Positions 44,854 through 55,115 of a DNA stretch of 64,000 nucleotides are shown in pieces; within the stretch, counting starts at the first letter, position 1; every line of letters begins with the position of its first letter. Under the pieces are notes generated by a model. That model was not told where the DNA came from. It did not search any database and was given only the letters and a program-made list of their open reading frames with translations. The position numbers and the translations under genes were made by a program. This stretch comes from Euleptes europaea (lineage: Eukaryota; Chordata; Lepidosauria; Squamata; Sphaerodactylidae): positions 133,409,872 through 133,473,871 of the forward strand of contig NC_079312.1 in assembly GCF_029931775.1 (NCBI RefSeq), written 5' to 3'.

Positions 44854-45057
44854 AAGGGCTGCTAGGTCCCTCTTCACCACCGGCAGGAGGTTTTTGAGGT
44901 GAAGCCTGAGGAGGGTGGGGTTTGGGGAGGGACTTCAATGCTATAAAGTCCAATTGCCAAATCGGCCATTTTCTACAGGTGAACTGATCTCTATCGGCTG
45001 GAGATCAGTTGTAATAGCAGGAGATCTCCAGCTAGTACCTGGAGGTTGGCAACCCTA
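44854..45057 (-). mobile_element. hAT-type MITE, GGTTGCC family, subfamily A
   Basis: The right end GGCAACCCTA is intact; the left end is slightly diverged (AAGGGCTGC). Perfect 8-bp duplication ggcaaaca (44846-44853 and 45058-45065). Confidence 0.88.
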
Positions 45058-45355
45058 GGCAAACATCCCAGGCAACCAAGTGAAGGTCCAGCCCTGCCTT
45101 AAAAGGGTCAGGAAAAAGTGGAGCCAAGTGATTGTTGACTGTGAAAATTATGTTCCATCTCAATACCTAGGCTCTAGGCTAATTCCCATCCACAGCTTTT
45201 TAAACCCTTCCTTCAGTGTATGTTTTGTGAAAGGATGACATTAAGAAAATTATGTTTTTGTGGTCACAGAACAGGGGCTAAACATTGCACATTATCCAAG
45301 GAAAGCAGGCTAATTTTTTCCAGTTTCTCCTGGTCTGTTTTTTTCTGTTTCCCAG

Positions 45356-45495
45356 GGTTGAGAATGCCTATGAAAAATACAACAAGAGGCCTCGAAACTC
45401 CGAGTGTGTACGCTGTTGTGATCCTCCAGAGCACTTTCCAGCACATCCTATGTACCACCAACCTTTGCCTCAGATCAACATTACCATCTTGAAAG
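45356..45495 (+). CDS. C1QTNF1: C1QTNF1 second coding exon (residues 44-91)
   Basis: Bounded by acceptor ttctgtttcccag (AG at 45354-45355) and donor GTAAGA (GT at 45496-45497). It completes Arg44 and ends with the first base of Gly91, so both phases agree with the neighbours. It encodes the N-terminal region with the conserved cysteine cluster CVRCCDP (residues 61-67), probably for disulphide-linked oligomers, and PLPQINITILKG with a glycosylation site at Asn85 (NIT). The INITILKG block before the collagen repeat is a hallmark shared by CTRP1 and CTRP6. Confidence 0.93.
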
Positions 45496-46910
45496 GTAAG
45501 AGGGACCTACTATAGATAGAGGCCCTGGACTACAGGGAGAGCTTCTAAATGCCCTTCTAAGATTCCACAACTGGGCCTTCTTCTGGCTTACTATGAAAAC
45601 TGTTGCTCCTGCCTGTTTGTTTGATTGTTCACTGGTCCAACACTCACAGATAACTAAAAAAGTGTAGGAACCATCACAGGTCAACCCAGAGATCCATTCT
45701 GTAAACCTCCTGCATGAGGAGATTATGCAGCCATCATGGTCTCTCCCACACATTCCTCCTTTGGTCCTGTTGTCTGCCACCTGCCTACCTGTAGTGCAGT
45801 GCCTAGAGACACTTGTTTGTTACAGGAGGTGGACAGGGAATACAACAGGTCCTGGAGAGGAATGAGTGAAAGATGTTGCCACTGCTTTGCTCCTGATGTG
45901 CTGGTAATTTAAAGGTGCAGTGTACAACTCCAGGTTACAGTCAGGCAACCCTGTATGCTATGCTGTGCTGTAATTGTGGCTAACTTCTTGGGACGTGTGC
46001 CTGTTTCTGGCCTATTGTCTGAAATGCCTGATGGCCTCAGCAAAACCAGAGGCATTTAGCAGCCCACAGCAAAGAAGTAGGTTTCTATAAACTGTGGTGG
46101 GTTGGCATATTAATCTCATGCTTTTGTCATAAGGGTGGGGTGATTGCCTTTTGGACAAACCTTTGGGTTCTTCTGATTCCAGAAAGGCCAGTTTGGGAGA
46201 ACTTATGTGAGATAAATAAAAATCCTGGCCTGAAGGAGCTGTTATGACAGTCTCCTCCAAGCTTCTTCTTTACACAGGCCAGGGGGAACGGCCAAATTGA
46301 TCTTCATCCAAAACCAGGAGTCTAGAGGTTGCATTAGGACATAGCCTGACTTGGCTCAAATAAAGAGAAAAATGGGGAAGTGACACATCAGTCTCTTATA
46401 CAGCTGAACTTCTAGATCCCTCTCCATGAATTAATAGGGGTGAGTGCAACTAGGAAAACAGGAGGTAGATTTGGGTTCCTCCTTCCCCCCCAGTAAGTGT
46501 CTTGGTCCCCCACCCCATCATAAAGACAACAAAACAAATGACCAAATGTTAACATTTGGATCCATTCGTCCCTTTACGGTGTTAAAAGCAAACCTGTTAA
46601 GATATGTTCATAATGCTGTATTTAGGATTAAAAGACAGAAAATTATGTTTGCCCTGCTCTGTTTACAACATTTGGGTATGTCTGAAAGCTTATGTTGTTT
46701 ACCCTAGTAAACCAAGAGAAGACCTGAGTTCTTGAAAGTAGCTCTGCTTCTATATAGCAATGCAGCTCTTGTAAAGCTTACCTAGCTTGCCAGTAAGAAT
46801 GTTGAGGCAGTCTCAGTGGAAAAAAAATAGTATGTGATTCCACTGATGAAATGGCCCAGAACAAAAACAAGCTATGAGGTGGTATCTAAGATCAAAATGT
46901 GGCAGGGAAA
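45496..46910 (+). other. C1QTNF1: C1QTNF1 intron, 5' part
   Basis: No repeat family recognised in this stretch. The remainder of the 3.3-kb intron contains a GC-rich MITE, a 5S SINE fragment and a MIR-like SINE. Confidence 0.5.
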
Positions 46911-47554
46911 TACCGTATTTTTCGCTCCATAGGGCGCACCTTTCCATAAGACGCACCTAGTTTTCAGAGGAGGAAAACAAGAAAAAATCTTGTTTTCCTC
47001 CTCTAAAAACTTGTCTTATGGAGCGAATGCCAGCTGGGCGTGTGCGCGTCGGGACAGCGCGAGCCGGCGTTCCCCGCCCCGACGGCCAGCTGGGAGGCGG
47101 GCGGGGCCGCACAGAGCGAGCCGGCGCATGCGCCCAGCCAGCTCTGTGCGGCCCTGCCCACCTCCCAGCTGGCCTTCAGGGCGGGGAACGCTGGCTCGCG
47201 CCGTCCCGACGCGCACGCGCCCAGCCAGCTCTGTGTGCCCCACCCGCCTCCCAGCTGGCGAGGCGCACAGAGCCAGCTGGGCACGTGCGCGTCGGGACGG
47301 CGCGAACCGGCGTTCCCCGCCCCGATGGCCAGCTGGGAGGCGGGCGGGGCCGCACAGAGCCGGCTGGGCGCGTGCGTCGGCTCGCTCTGTGCGGCCCCGC
47401 CCGCCTCCCTGCTGGCTGTCGGGGCGGGGAACGCTGGCTTGCGCCGTCCCGATGCGCACGCACCCAGCCGGCATTCGCTCCATAAAATGCACGGACATTT
47501 CCCCTCACTTTTGAGGAGGAAAAAAGTGCGTCTTATGGAGCGAAAAATACGGTA
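46911..47554. mobile_element. GC-rich palindromic DNA transposon (TA duplication)
   Basis: Terminal inverted repeats CCGTATTTTTCGCTCCATA / TATGGAGCGAAAAATACGG flanked by TA (46911-46912 and 47553-47554), as in Tc1/mariner-type elements. The interior (about 47028-47480) is extremely GC- and CpG-rich and built of alternating direct and inverted copies of a block with cagctgggaggcgggcgggg and gcacagagc. Several long open frames rich in Arg, Ala and Pro on both strands are artefacts of this composition. In the second coding intron of C1QTNF1. Confidence 0.8.
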
Positions 47555-47681
47555 GATTTGCCTTCAAATATGAAGCGGTGTCAAGGCTGAAGAAAGCTGC
47601 CAGCCAAGCCAAGAACAGCAGGTTCCTAGAAGGCCGATTTATGTCTGCAGCACATGCAGTAGAGCTATATGCAGAGCGCTA

Positions 47682-47832
47682 ATATTTGGATCGGAGACCA
47701 CCAAGGAATACCAGGGTTGCTGTGCAGAGGAAGGCACTGGCAAAACCACCTCTGTTAGTCTCGTGCCATGAAAACCCCAAAAGGGGTCGCCATAAGTCGG
47801 CTGTGACTTGAAGGCACTTTACACACACACAC
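47682..47832 (+). mobile_element. 5S-rRNA-derived SINE, 5'-truncated
   Basis: It begins within the 5S part (aatatttggatcggagacca) and continues through the linker and Bov-B-like tail. 5' truncation is typical of LINE-driven insertion. Confidence 0.85.
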
Positions 47833-47902
47833 ATACAATCCTTGCCTCGTTCATCTCACAACAGCCATGTGGGATAAGTCATTATTTACAGATGTCTGTC
47901 AT

Positions 47903-48110
47903 CTTCTTTTTATCCTGCCCTTCCTCCAAGGAGATCAATGTGCATAAATGGCTCTCCCCTCCTGCATGTTCTCCTCACTGCAGCCCTGTGAAGTCAATTG
48001 GGCTGAATGACCAGCTCAGGCTCACCGAGTGAGCTTCCTGACAGAGTGGATTTGAACCCAGACCCTAGTCTGATATTCTGGCCACTACACCACACTGTCT
48101 GTTATGACAA
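47903..48110 (-). mobile_element. CORE-SINE (MIR-like)
   Basis: On the minus strand the head (gtgtggtgtagtggccagaa) and a B-box-like ggttcaaatcc are clear; the core is diverged. Confidence 0.65.
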
Positions 48111-48794
48111 ATTGAAGCTAGAGTATAATCAAATAAAAGTATTGCCCAGGGATGCCTGTAGACGTTATAAGTGAGGAGAGATTTGAACCCTGATTCCACA
48201 AGCTCAAGTCCAATGTTCTTTCCTTATAGGTATGATACTACCCATGAGAGAGAATGGGTGGTCAAAGCAGAGACCACAACACAATAGATAAACACAGGTG
48301 TGTGTGGAATTGCCCTTCCCACAGAAACTTCTCACTGAATCTCTTTAACCTTCCTTCAAGAGTCTGCTGTTTTGCTCAAGCAGAGACTTCTGATTTTGCC
48401 TTGGAATTTGCTTATAATGAAAATCTATTTAAAACAGATGATCATTTTCCAATTGGTAACTCACCATGAGGATCGTGCACATATCTCTAGTGCCTGCCTT
48501 CATGGTGAGAATTTTACCATGTTTCTACATCCATTGGGAAACCCAGGGAAGTAGGGATGTTATATATGGCAAAATCCTCCTGACAACCAGAGTGGGCATA
48601 AGACTTGCCTAATGATTGTCTATATTCACCCAAAGAATGATTATACTGTGATAATTAGAATAATCTCCTTCCAGGCTTCTCCCCTGAGGGAGAGTTTGAA
48701 TGATTAAATTCATGGACAATATCTCCCTTGAGTTGAGTATCAGCTCCAAGGCTTAGTCGAGGTGGTGCTCAATTATGACCTCTCTGTTATTTAG
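48111..48794 (+). other. C1QTNF1: C1QTNF1 intron, 3' part
   Basis: No clear feature. The end (gacctctctgttatttag) is the acceptor of the last exon. Confidence 0.5.
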
Positions 48795-49345
48795 GTGAGA
48801 AAGGGGACCGTGGAGAACGGGGTTCCTATGGGAAGTTGGGCAAAGCTGGTTCTCCAGGGATCATGGGCCAGATGGGCCCCAAAGGTCAAAAAGGCAGCGT
48901 GGGGTCTCCAGGAGAGCGGTACAAGACCACCTATGCTGCCTTTTCGGTGGGCCGTAGGAAACCCCTGCACAGCAACGACTACTACCAGACACTGATCTTT
49001 GACACTGAGTTTGTGAACCTCTACGGACACTTCAACATGTTCATGGGCAAGTTCTTCTGCTATGTGCCTGGTGTGTATTTCTTCAGCCTCAATGTGCACA
49101 CCTGGAATCAGAAGGAAACCTACCTGCACATAATGCGCAATGGGGCTGAAGTTGCCATCTTGTATGCACAGGCCAGTGATCGAAGCATCATGCAGAGTCA
49201 GAGTCTCATGTTAGATCTGCAGGATCAGGATGAAGTCTGGATACGGCTCTTCAAGGGTGAACGCGATAATGCTGTATTCAGCGATGAGTATGATACATAT
49301 GTTACATTCAGTGGATACCTAATTAAGCCCAGCTCGGAGCCCTGA
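48795..49345 (+). CDS. C1QTNF1: C1QTNF1 last coding exon: collagen repeat and C1q domain
   Basis: It completes Gly91 and encodes 14 uninterrupted Gly-X-Y triplets (residues 91-132, from [10 protein letters not shown] to GSPGER), the same number as I recall for human CTRP1. The C1q/TNF-like jelly-roll domain follows (about 136-270). Typical blocks are [88 protein letters not shown] and [11 protein letters not shown]. Lys/Gly spacing, the Trp-Asn-Gln segment and [11 protein letters not shown] separate it from CTRP6 and CTRP8, supporting CTRP1. The stop TGA is at 49343-49345. The acceptor AG is at 48793-48794. No defect is visible. Confidence 0.97.
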
Positions 49346-49518
49346 ATCTGCAGGCAGATGGACAAAATACTTATAAGAACTTCACCTTGCTCTGTCCTTC
49401 CAGTGTCTTCCTCATTACTGATTTCTGATTCTTCAGCTTCTTCCTCTGGGACCCACCACAATACTGAAATATTCCTTGGATCATCACTCCCATAAAACTA
49501 TGCCCTCACTTCTCCTGG

Positions 49519-49823
49519 ACAGAGAGCCAGCGTGGTGTAGTGGCTAAGAGTAGTGGTTTGGAGCAGGGGACTCTGATCTGGGGAACCAGTTTTGATTCCC
49601 CACTCCTCCACATGAGCAGCGTAGGCTAATCTGGTGAACTGGATTTGTTTCCCTGCTCCTCCACATGAAGCCAGCTGGGTGACCTTGGGCTAGTCACAGC
49701 TCTCTCAGCCCCATCTGCCTCACAGGGTGTCTGTTGTGGGGAGGGGAAGGTGATTGTAAGCCGGTTTGATTCTTCCTTAAGTGGGAGAGAAAGTCGGCAT
49801 ATAAAAACCAACTCTTCTTTATC
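49519..49823 (+). mobile_element. CORE-SINE (MIR-like), long copy
   Basis: Head gccagcgtggtgtagtggct, a duplicated middle block (ccctgctcctccacatga appears in two versions), the core gtgaccttgggctagtcaca, and the end agtcggcatataaaaaccaa. Longer than the other copies (about 305 bp), suggesting a different subfamily. Confidence 0.8.
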
Positions 49824-50589
49824 AACCATTGACCCTTTGCTCTTTTCTCCTCTGACCACAGCTTTAAGCCTGGTCATCCACACTCACTACCATAACAACA
49901 TAGCACTTGCTCTGATAGGACTATACATAACCCACAATTCCACTCTTCCTTCATCTTAAACTGTAATTCCCCTTATTTTGTACAAACATCCTCAGGGACC
50001 AATGTGACTCCTCCCAGCCTTTTCTGTGCAACGATTTCTGATTCTGCTTCTGTTTTGTCCTCATCCCTTGAATGTGTTCCTGGGATTCTTCTCCAGCACT
50101 TTAAATGATGATTATATGACCTCTTTTCACAGCTATCAATGCCTAGATTTCTCCTGCCCTTATTTCTGGATTCATTTTTACCTTCAAGGTGACCTACCAA
50201 GCCTAAGGAGATTGCTCATCTTGATTAGCCAAAGCCTGCTCAATGCTGCTATGTTCAGTCCCATCCCTGAAGTAACTCCTGACTTCACTGCAGTCTGTCT
50301 GCCGGTTGCCATCTCTGACTTTACCAGCTGGGCAAGGGGTTTCTCTGTGCCCTGTACACCAGCTGCTTACAATACTGAGCAGTACATCTTTACCTTCCAT
50401 GCCCAAGGACAGGTCCCATTATGTGATCACTTCCCACCCTTACTCTGGTCTCTCACTAGCCCTAGAAGGATATTATCTAGCTATTTCCTAACCAGGTAAA
50501 ATTATCTTGGCATCATTCAGTCTTGCATGGTAACGCCTAAAATCCATACCTTATTAGCTAAACTGATTTGGAATATGAGGCACTTCTTA

Positions 50590-50709
50590 GTGCAATAGAG
50601 TCCAATTGCCAAAGCGGCCATTTTCTCCAGGTGAACTGATCTCAATTGGCTGGAGATCAGTTGTAATAGCAGAAGATCTCCAGCTATTACCTGGAGGTTG
50701 GCAACCCTA
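50590..50709 (-). mobile_element. MITE of the GGTTGCC family, half copy
   Basis: Only the half with the palindromic core and the end GGCAACCCTA (to 50709) remains. Confidence 0.8.
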
Positions 50710-51120
50710 ACTCCAGAACAGGGAGAGGCTGATATTAATCTTCAGCATTTAGTATCATAAAGCATACCAACTGTACTTTAGCTTGGGGAAGGTTCCCCCC
50801 CACCCCCACCCTGAATCTTGCTGTTGAAGCTCACTGGTGCCAGATGCCTCTGTGAACAATTGGGTCCTAGCACAGGGATTCCTGTAGGCCCAGCAGCTGC
50901 TTTGACCTCAGACTTTAGCACTGATTTTGAGGTTGCTCAGTCACAGTTTCCATCTCTAACAGCCTCCGTTCCTTCCCCTGTGCTCAGCAGGAAACTACAG
51001 TGCCCTGCAGACATCCAGATCAATTTTTTTCCTTCTTTGTTAGATCTGCTGATCTGGCGTTGGACTTGAGGGATGGGTGATGTGCATAGCCTGTGGATCT
51101 CACTACTTTTTACATTAAAT

Positions 51121-53108
51121 AAGCAAAGCCATTAGTCCCTCTAACTATGCTCTTGGCAGACCTTTTCCTTCTGCTTAGCTCTTTCTCCCTCATGTATGTC
51201 TGGGAATTAAGGTCGCTGGGCGGAAGTCTCTCTACAGACTTCCATTTTTGCACACATTGTGGCTGCTCACATTCTGGAAGCCTTATAGGATGGCTACTGT
51301 TTTACACATGAGGAGGAAAACCTTAAGAGCCTGTTTCTGAGGTCAGTTCTCATACCGATTTCCCTTTCTGGTGTTCTTAAAACACATGCAAGGCAGTGGC
51401 CAGAAAACGGAGTCTCTTTTTTAAAAGGAGCATGATCACACATTGGTCATAGCTGCACCTCATGCTTTAGTGTTTTTCAGTTACAGGCTGGGCCTCCCCA
51501 CACCACTCCCTCCCCCCATGCTTTGGCCTAACTCTTGCTCCAACTGAAGACACGATGAAGCTCTGGCCTTCTGTGTGACATCAGCAGCGGCCACCTCAAG
51601 TGCAGAAGTGGCAAAGTAGGGACAGATGGAGAAGTAACAGATCACTGAGGTGATGTGCTAAGGCTATTATTGGCAGGGGTGAGGTGAAGTAACAAAAAGA
51701 TGAAGTCATGCACTTGGGTGCCAAAGGAAACATTCTGGGTAACACAGACCTACATGCTCAGCTGCTGGGATCTAACTTGCTGAGTGCTATGCCTGGAGTG
51801 CACATATTATGTTTTTCCAGAGGGCCCCATTTATCCTCAGAATCACCTTTGTTGTGTCACCAGGAGCGGATACCGTCACTGATGACTCACAGTTGCTCAT
51901 ACTATATGTTCCATGAACCAAGAGCATTTCCCTAGTACGGTAGCTTCTCTGCTGAATGGACTTGGCTGGGGTTTCATTTCAGTCCAACCTCACCGATGCT
52001 AGGCCTGGTGGCGACTAGTAGGGTTGCCAGCTTTTTGAGCAGGTTTCTCTAATATCAGTATGATATGAAGAAAGGATCAGGTGATGTCATTTACCGCCTG
52101 TCTTAAAAAGCTGAAAAGGATAGGACATTCCGCCCCCCTGCCCCAGTCCATTTAGAAACCTTATCTGCATAAAGCAGCTGGTCATTGCCATTGTGATGAG
52201 CAAGTGTAATGGTACTGTTATGTGTGTTAATTGCCCACATTACAATGTGTACACATGCACATATGTTGAAAACCCACTGTAAACTTCAGCTTTCCAACAT
52301 CTGTATATATCATAAAGCTGTTGTGTTCACATACTGCCGTGTCCACTGGCTTAAAAAAAAAGTCACGTGTGAAACAGCATGAATGTCAGAAGCAATAACC
52401 CTGTAACCAGCTCTCTTTTTCACTCTACAGATCAACAAGGCTTCCCTCAGGGATTACTCCAGCAGCTTTTTCCATGTAGGGTAGGGTTTTACAGGTTGAC
52501 AACCATAGGACAGGGTTGCTATCTTTACTGTGAACATACAATACATTCCAGAAAATAACAAAACTAAAACCTTGCATCAGTACTTTTCATGATTTAAATG
52601 TAATAAAGCATGAAATATGTTAGTTTTACAATATACTTTAAAGGAGAAGCCTGTAACTAATAACACACAAGGCACATGGGGATTAGCAGAGTTTTGTTTT
52701 TTAAAGCAAGAGCTTTAACAGGAAGTGGCTGTACACAATGTTGTTCTCTACAAATACGTACATGCAAACTAAGCTCTCAGGACACACACAGAGTTATGGT
52801 ATTTGCCTCCCAATTATATTTGAGCGTGTTTAATCTTCATATAATGTCCCTCTTTTAACTTCCTCCACCCAGCAAAGAGTTTCCATGGAGACTGATAAAA
52901 TAAATAAGCTTCTCTCTGGGAACCATTGTTTGCATTTAAAGAGGCCACGCCAACTCAAATCTAGGCCTCCTTTTGTAAAAACAAACTGTGCTCAATCTGA
53001 AGAGGGTGCTTCTGAGATGTTCCAAAAAATTCTCAGTGCAAATAGAACGGATCTCACTGTGGGAGACCCAAACACAGCTGCACACCTGAATCTTCAAAGT
53101 CCCAGGGC
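51121..53108. other. unassigned stretch
   Basis: Bases about 51695-51760 (aagtcatgcacttgggtgcc) could be a short LINE remnant (MHLGAK pattern). A TAGGGTTGCC at 52019-52028 suggests a MITE end without a partner. Otherwise nothing recognised. Confidence 0.4.
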
Positions 53109-53319
53109 TAGGGTTGCCAGGTCCCTCTTCTCAACCGGTGGGGAGATTTTGGGGGCGGAGCCTGAAGAGGGCGGGCTTTGGGGAGGGGAGGGACTTCAAT
53201 GCCATAGAGTCCAATTGCCAAAGCGGCCATTTTTCTCCAGGTGATCTGATCTCTATCAGCTGGAGATCAGTTGAATTATCAGGAGATCTCCTGCTACTAC
53301 CTGGCAGTTGGCAACCCTA
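53109..53319 (-). mobile_element. hAT-type MITE, GGTTGCC family, subfamily A
   Basis: Complete, with perfect terminal repeats TAGGGTTGCC / GGCAACCCTA and a perfect 8-bp duplication cccagggc (53101-53108 and 53320-53327). Confidence 0.92.
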
Positions 53320-53520
53320 CCCAGGGCTAATCTCTGGCATATGGGTGAATAGGTGGTTCACTTGGTCTCCCTAAAGTGAATTTATGAGAATATGTCATTC
53401 AATCCTCAGAGGCACCCTTGCTATATTGTTTAGTGACCATGGGTGGCTTTATATTGTCCTGCGTATGGACAACTTACTTGGCCACTAGTTTTCCAGATGG
53501 CAAGCAAGCTGGACTGAAAT

Positions 53521-53735
53521 TGTTGCCAACCTCCAGGTGGTACCTGGAGATCTCCTGGAATGACAGCTAATCTCCAGATGATAGAGGTCAGTTCCCCTGG
53601 AGAAAATGGGAGCTTTGGAGGGTGGACTCTATGGGTTTATACCCAGCTAAGGTCTCTCCTCTCCCCAAGCCCCACCCTTCTCAGGCTCCACTCCCAAATC
53701 TCTAGGGATTTCCCAACCTAGAGTTTGCAACCCTA
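53521..53735 (+). mobile_element. hAT-type MITE, GGTTGCC family, subfamily B-like
   Basis: Ends TGTTGCC and GCAACCCTA; perfect 8-bp duplication actgaaat (53513-53520 and 53736-53743). The interior has the ggtggtacctggagatctcc and tttcccaacctagag blocks of subfamily B. Confidence 0.85.
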
Positions 53736-53777
53736 ACTGAAATCACAGATTAGAATGCCAGCCAACAACATGGAGAA

Positions 53778-53913
53778 AAAAAATGTCTTGTCCCTTTAAC
53801 AGAGGCTTAAAGTGTGGAAATGGGCAGTCAAAACTTTTAATGGGATGGAGGAAACAACCTCACCTGGTAAACAACATCCCATTAAGCCTCTATTAAAGGG
53901 ACAAGACATTTTC
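53778..53913. mobile_element. snap-back palindromic element
   Basis: Arms aaaatgtcttgtccctttaa and its complement ttaaagggacaagacatttt enclose a second inverted pair (aatgggat / atcccatt). The 136-bp unit could fold almost end to end. Flanking duplication and family not established. Confidence 0.6.
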
Positions 53914-54082
53914 CCCCAGGCCATTACTAACCCTAATGCCTGCAACGGAGCACCAGTGTGTGATATGATCATTGTCAAAACACTTCCGTAGTACAATGGC
54001 ATACCAGACAATTCAGAGGGACTCTGTGAGCCTGGTCATCATCATAGCAAGGCATTTTGTTTGTAGGCATGCGGGGCAGGAG

Positions 54083-54392
54083 TAGGGTTGCCAGGTCCCC
54101 CCTCTCAATCGGCGGGTTTTTTTAGGGAGCTGGGCTGGGGTGGCCGCACACATGTGATGACGTCACTTCCAGGTTGACCCCCAGAAGCACCACATCGCCT
54201 CAGCCGCTTTAGCACTCAAACCCCCAAATTTTGAGTGCTAAATCAGCTGTGGCGATGCGGCGCTTCCGGGGGTAAACCCGGAAGTGATGTCATTGCATGC
54301 GGTCAGCTGCGCATGCACGCAGCCACCGCTCCAGACCAGCTGGGTGGATTGGCGGGCAATTGCCCGCTGAAACCACCCATCTGGCAACCCTA
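54083..54392. mobile_element. hAT-type MITE, divergent long member
   Basis: Ends TAGGGTTGCCAGG and CTGGCAACCCTA; flanks ggcaggag (54075-54082) and ggcgggag (54393-54400) match at 7 of 8. The interior is unlike the other copies: GC-rich, with a palindrome around 54210-54260 (agcactcaaa / ttttgagtgct). Confidence 0.8.
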
Positions 54393-54778
54393 GGCGGGAG
54401 GTAAGCTTTACCAGGATCGAAGAAGGTCAACCCCGGTCTGCAAACCTATTACCATGGTCTACTTATGACATTTTAGAAATAAAATAAATGTTTATTTCAT
54501 GACTCATGACATTGTGTGTACGGGATGAGATCGTGTATGTGCAAGGGTTTATCATTTTGTACCAGGCCCAAAGAAATTATGCTTGGGCCCTGGTTATTTA
54601 ACAAGCATTTTTTTTTAAGTATTAAATATTTAATGTAAATTAAAAAGGACCAGAAGGGGAGTACTGAACATCAAGAAGCATTCATCTTCATCAAATACAA
54701 CGGGCTAGGGGTAGCTGTACTGCGTGAGTTGCCAGACTGCTTAAGGACAGGGAAAACGTGTTAATATCATGGACTAAC

Positions 54779-55115
54779 TGTAGCAGTAGAAAAGACCAAA
54801 AGTCCAGTAGCACCTTAAAGACTAACAAAATTTCTGGTGGGGTATGAGCTTTTGTGAGCCACAGCTCACTTCCTCAAAAAGCTCAAATCTTGCCAGAGAT
54901 TTTTATTAGTCTTTAAGGTGCTACTGGACTCTTGGGGCAAAAACGCATGGTCCTTTAGCCTCCTTTATTCCCTGTTTCAGCCAGGATTCAGCCAGGATTG
55001 AACACACGTTCGGCGAAACGCATGCGTTCGATCCTGGCTGAATCCTGGCTGAAACAGGGAATAAAGGGACCATGTGTTTTTGCCTTTTCTACTGCTACAG
55101 ACAGTCTAACATGGC
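54779..55115. repeat. dispersed repeat pair split by a palindromic MITE
   Basis: A direct copy (gtccagtagcaccttaaaga) at about 54790-54835 faces an inverted copy at about 54905-54933 (ctttaaggtgctactggact), which resumes after the insert at about 55085-55115. It is the same family and the same inverted layout as the array at 23.3-24.5 kb. Confidence 0.75.
54934..55084. mobile_element. near-perfect palindromic MITE
   Basis: Arms of about 60 bp: ggcaaaaacgcatggtcc to cagccaggattgaac, mirrored by gatcctggctgaatcctgg to ccatgtgtttttgcc, around a CpG-containing loop (cgttcggcgaaacgcatgcg). The host repeat reads on across it. A short target duplication could not be fixed. Confidence 0.8.

Larger units (their letters stand above)
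49346..51120 (+). other. C1QTNF1: region downstream of C1QTNF1, probable 3' UTR
   Basis: No AATAAA occurs in the first kilobase. The first plausible signal seen is ATTAAA at 51114-51119, which would give a 1.8-kb UTR that includes a SINE and a MITE fragment. This end is weakly supported. The 157-codon frame at 50026-50499 has no recognisable domain. Confidence 0.35.

Noticed and set aside
46990-47555. Arg/Ala/Pro-rich frames of 93-174 codons
   Set aside because: Produced by repeated inverted GC-rich blocks within a TA-flanked transposon.
50026-50499. 157-codon frame downstream of C1QTNF1
   Set aside because: No familiar domain, no start context or splice signal, and it overlaps the probable 3' UTR.
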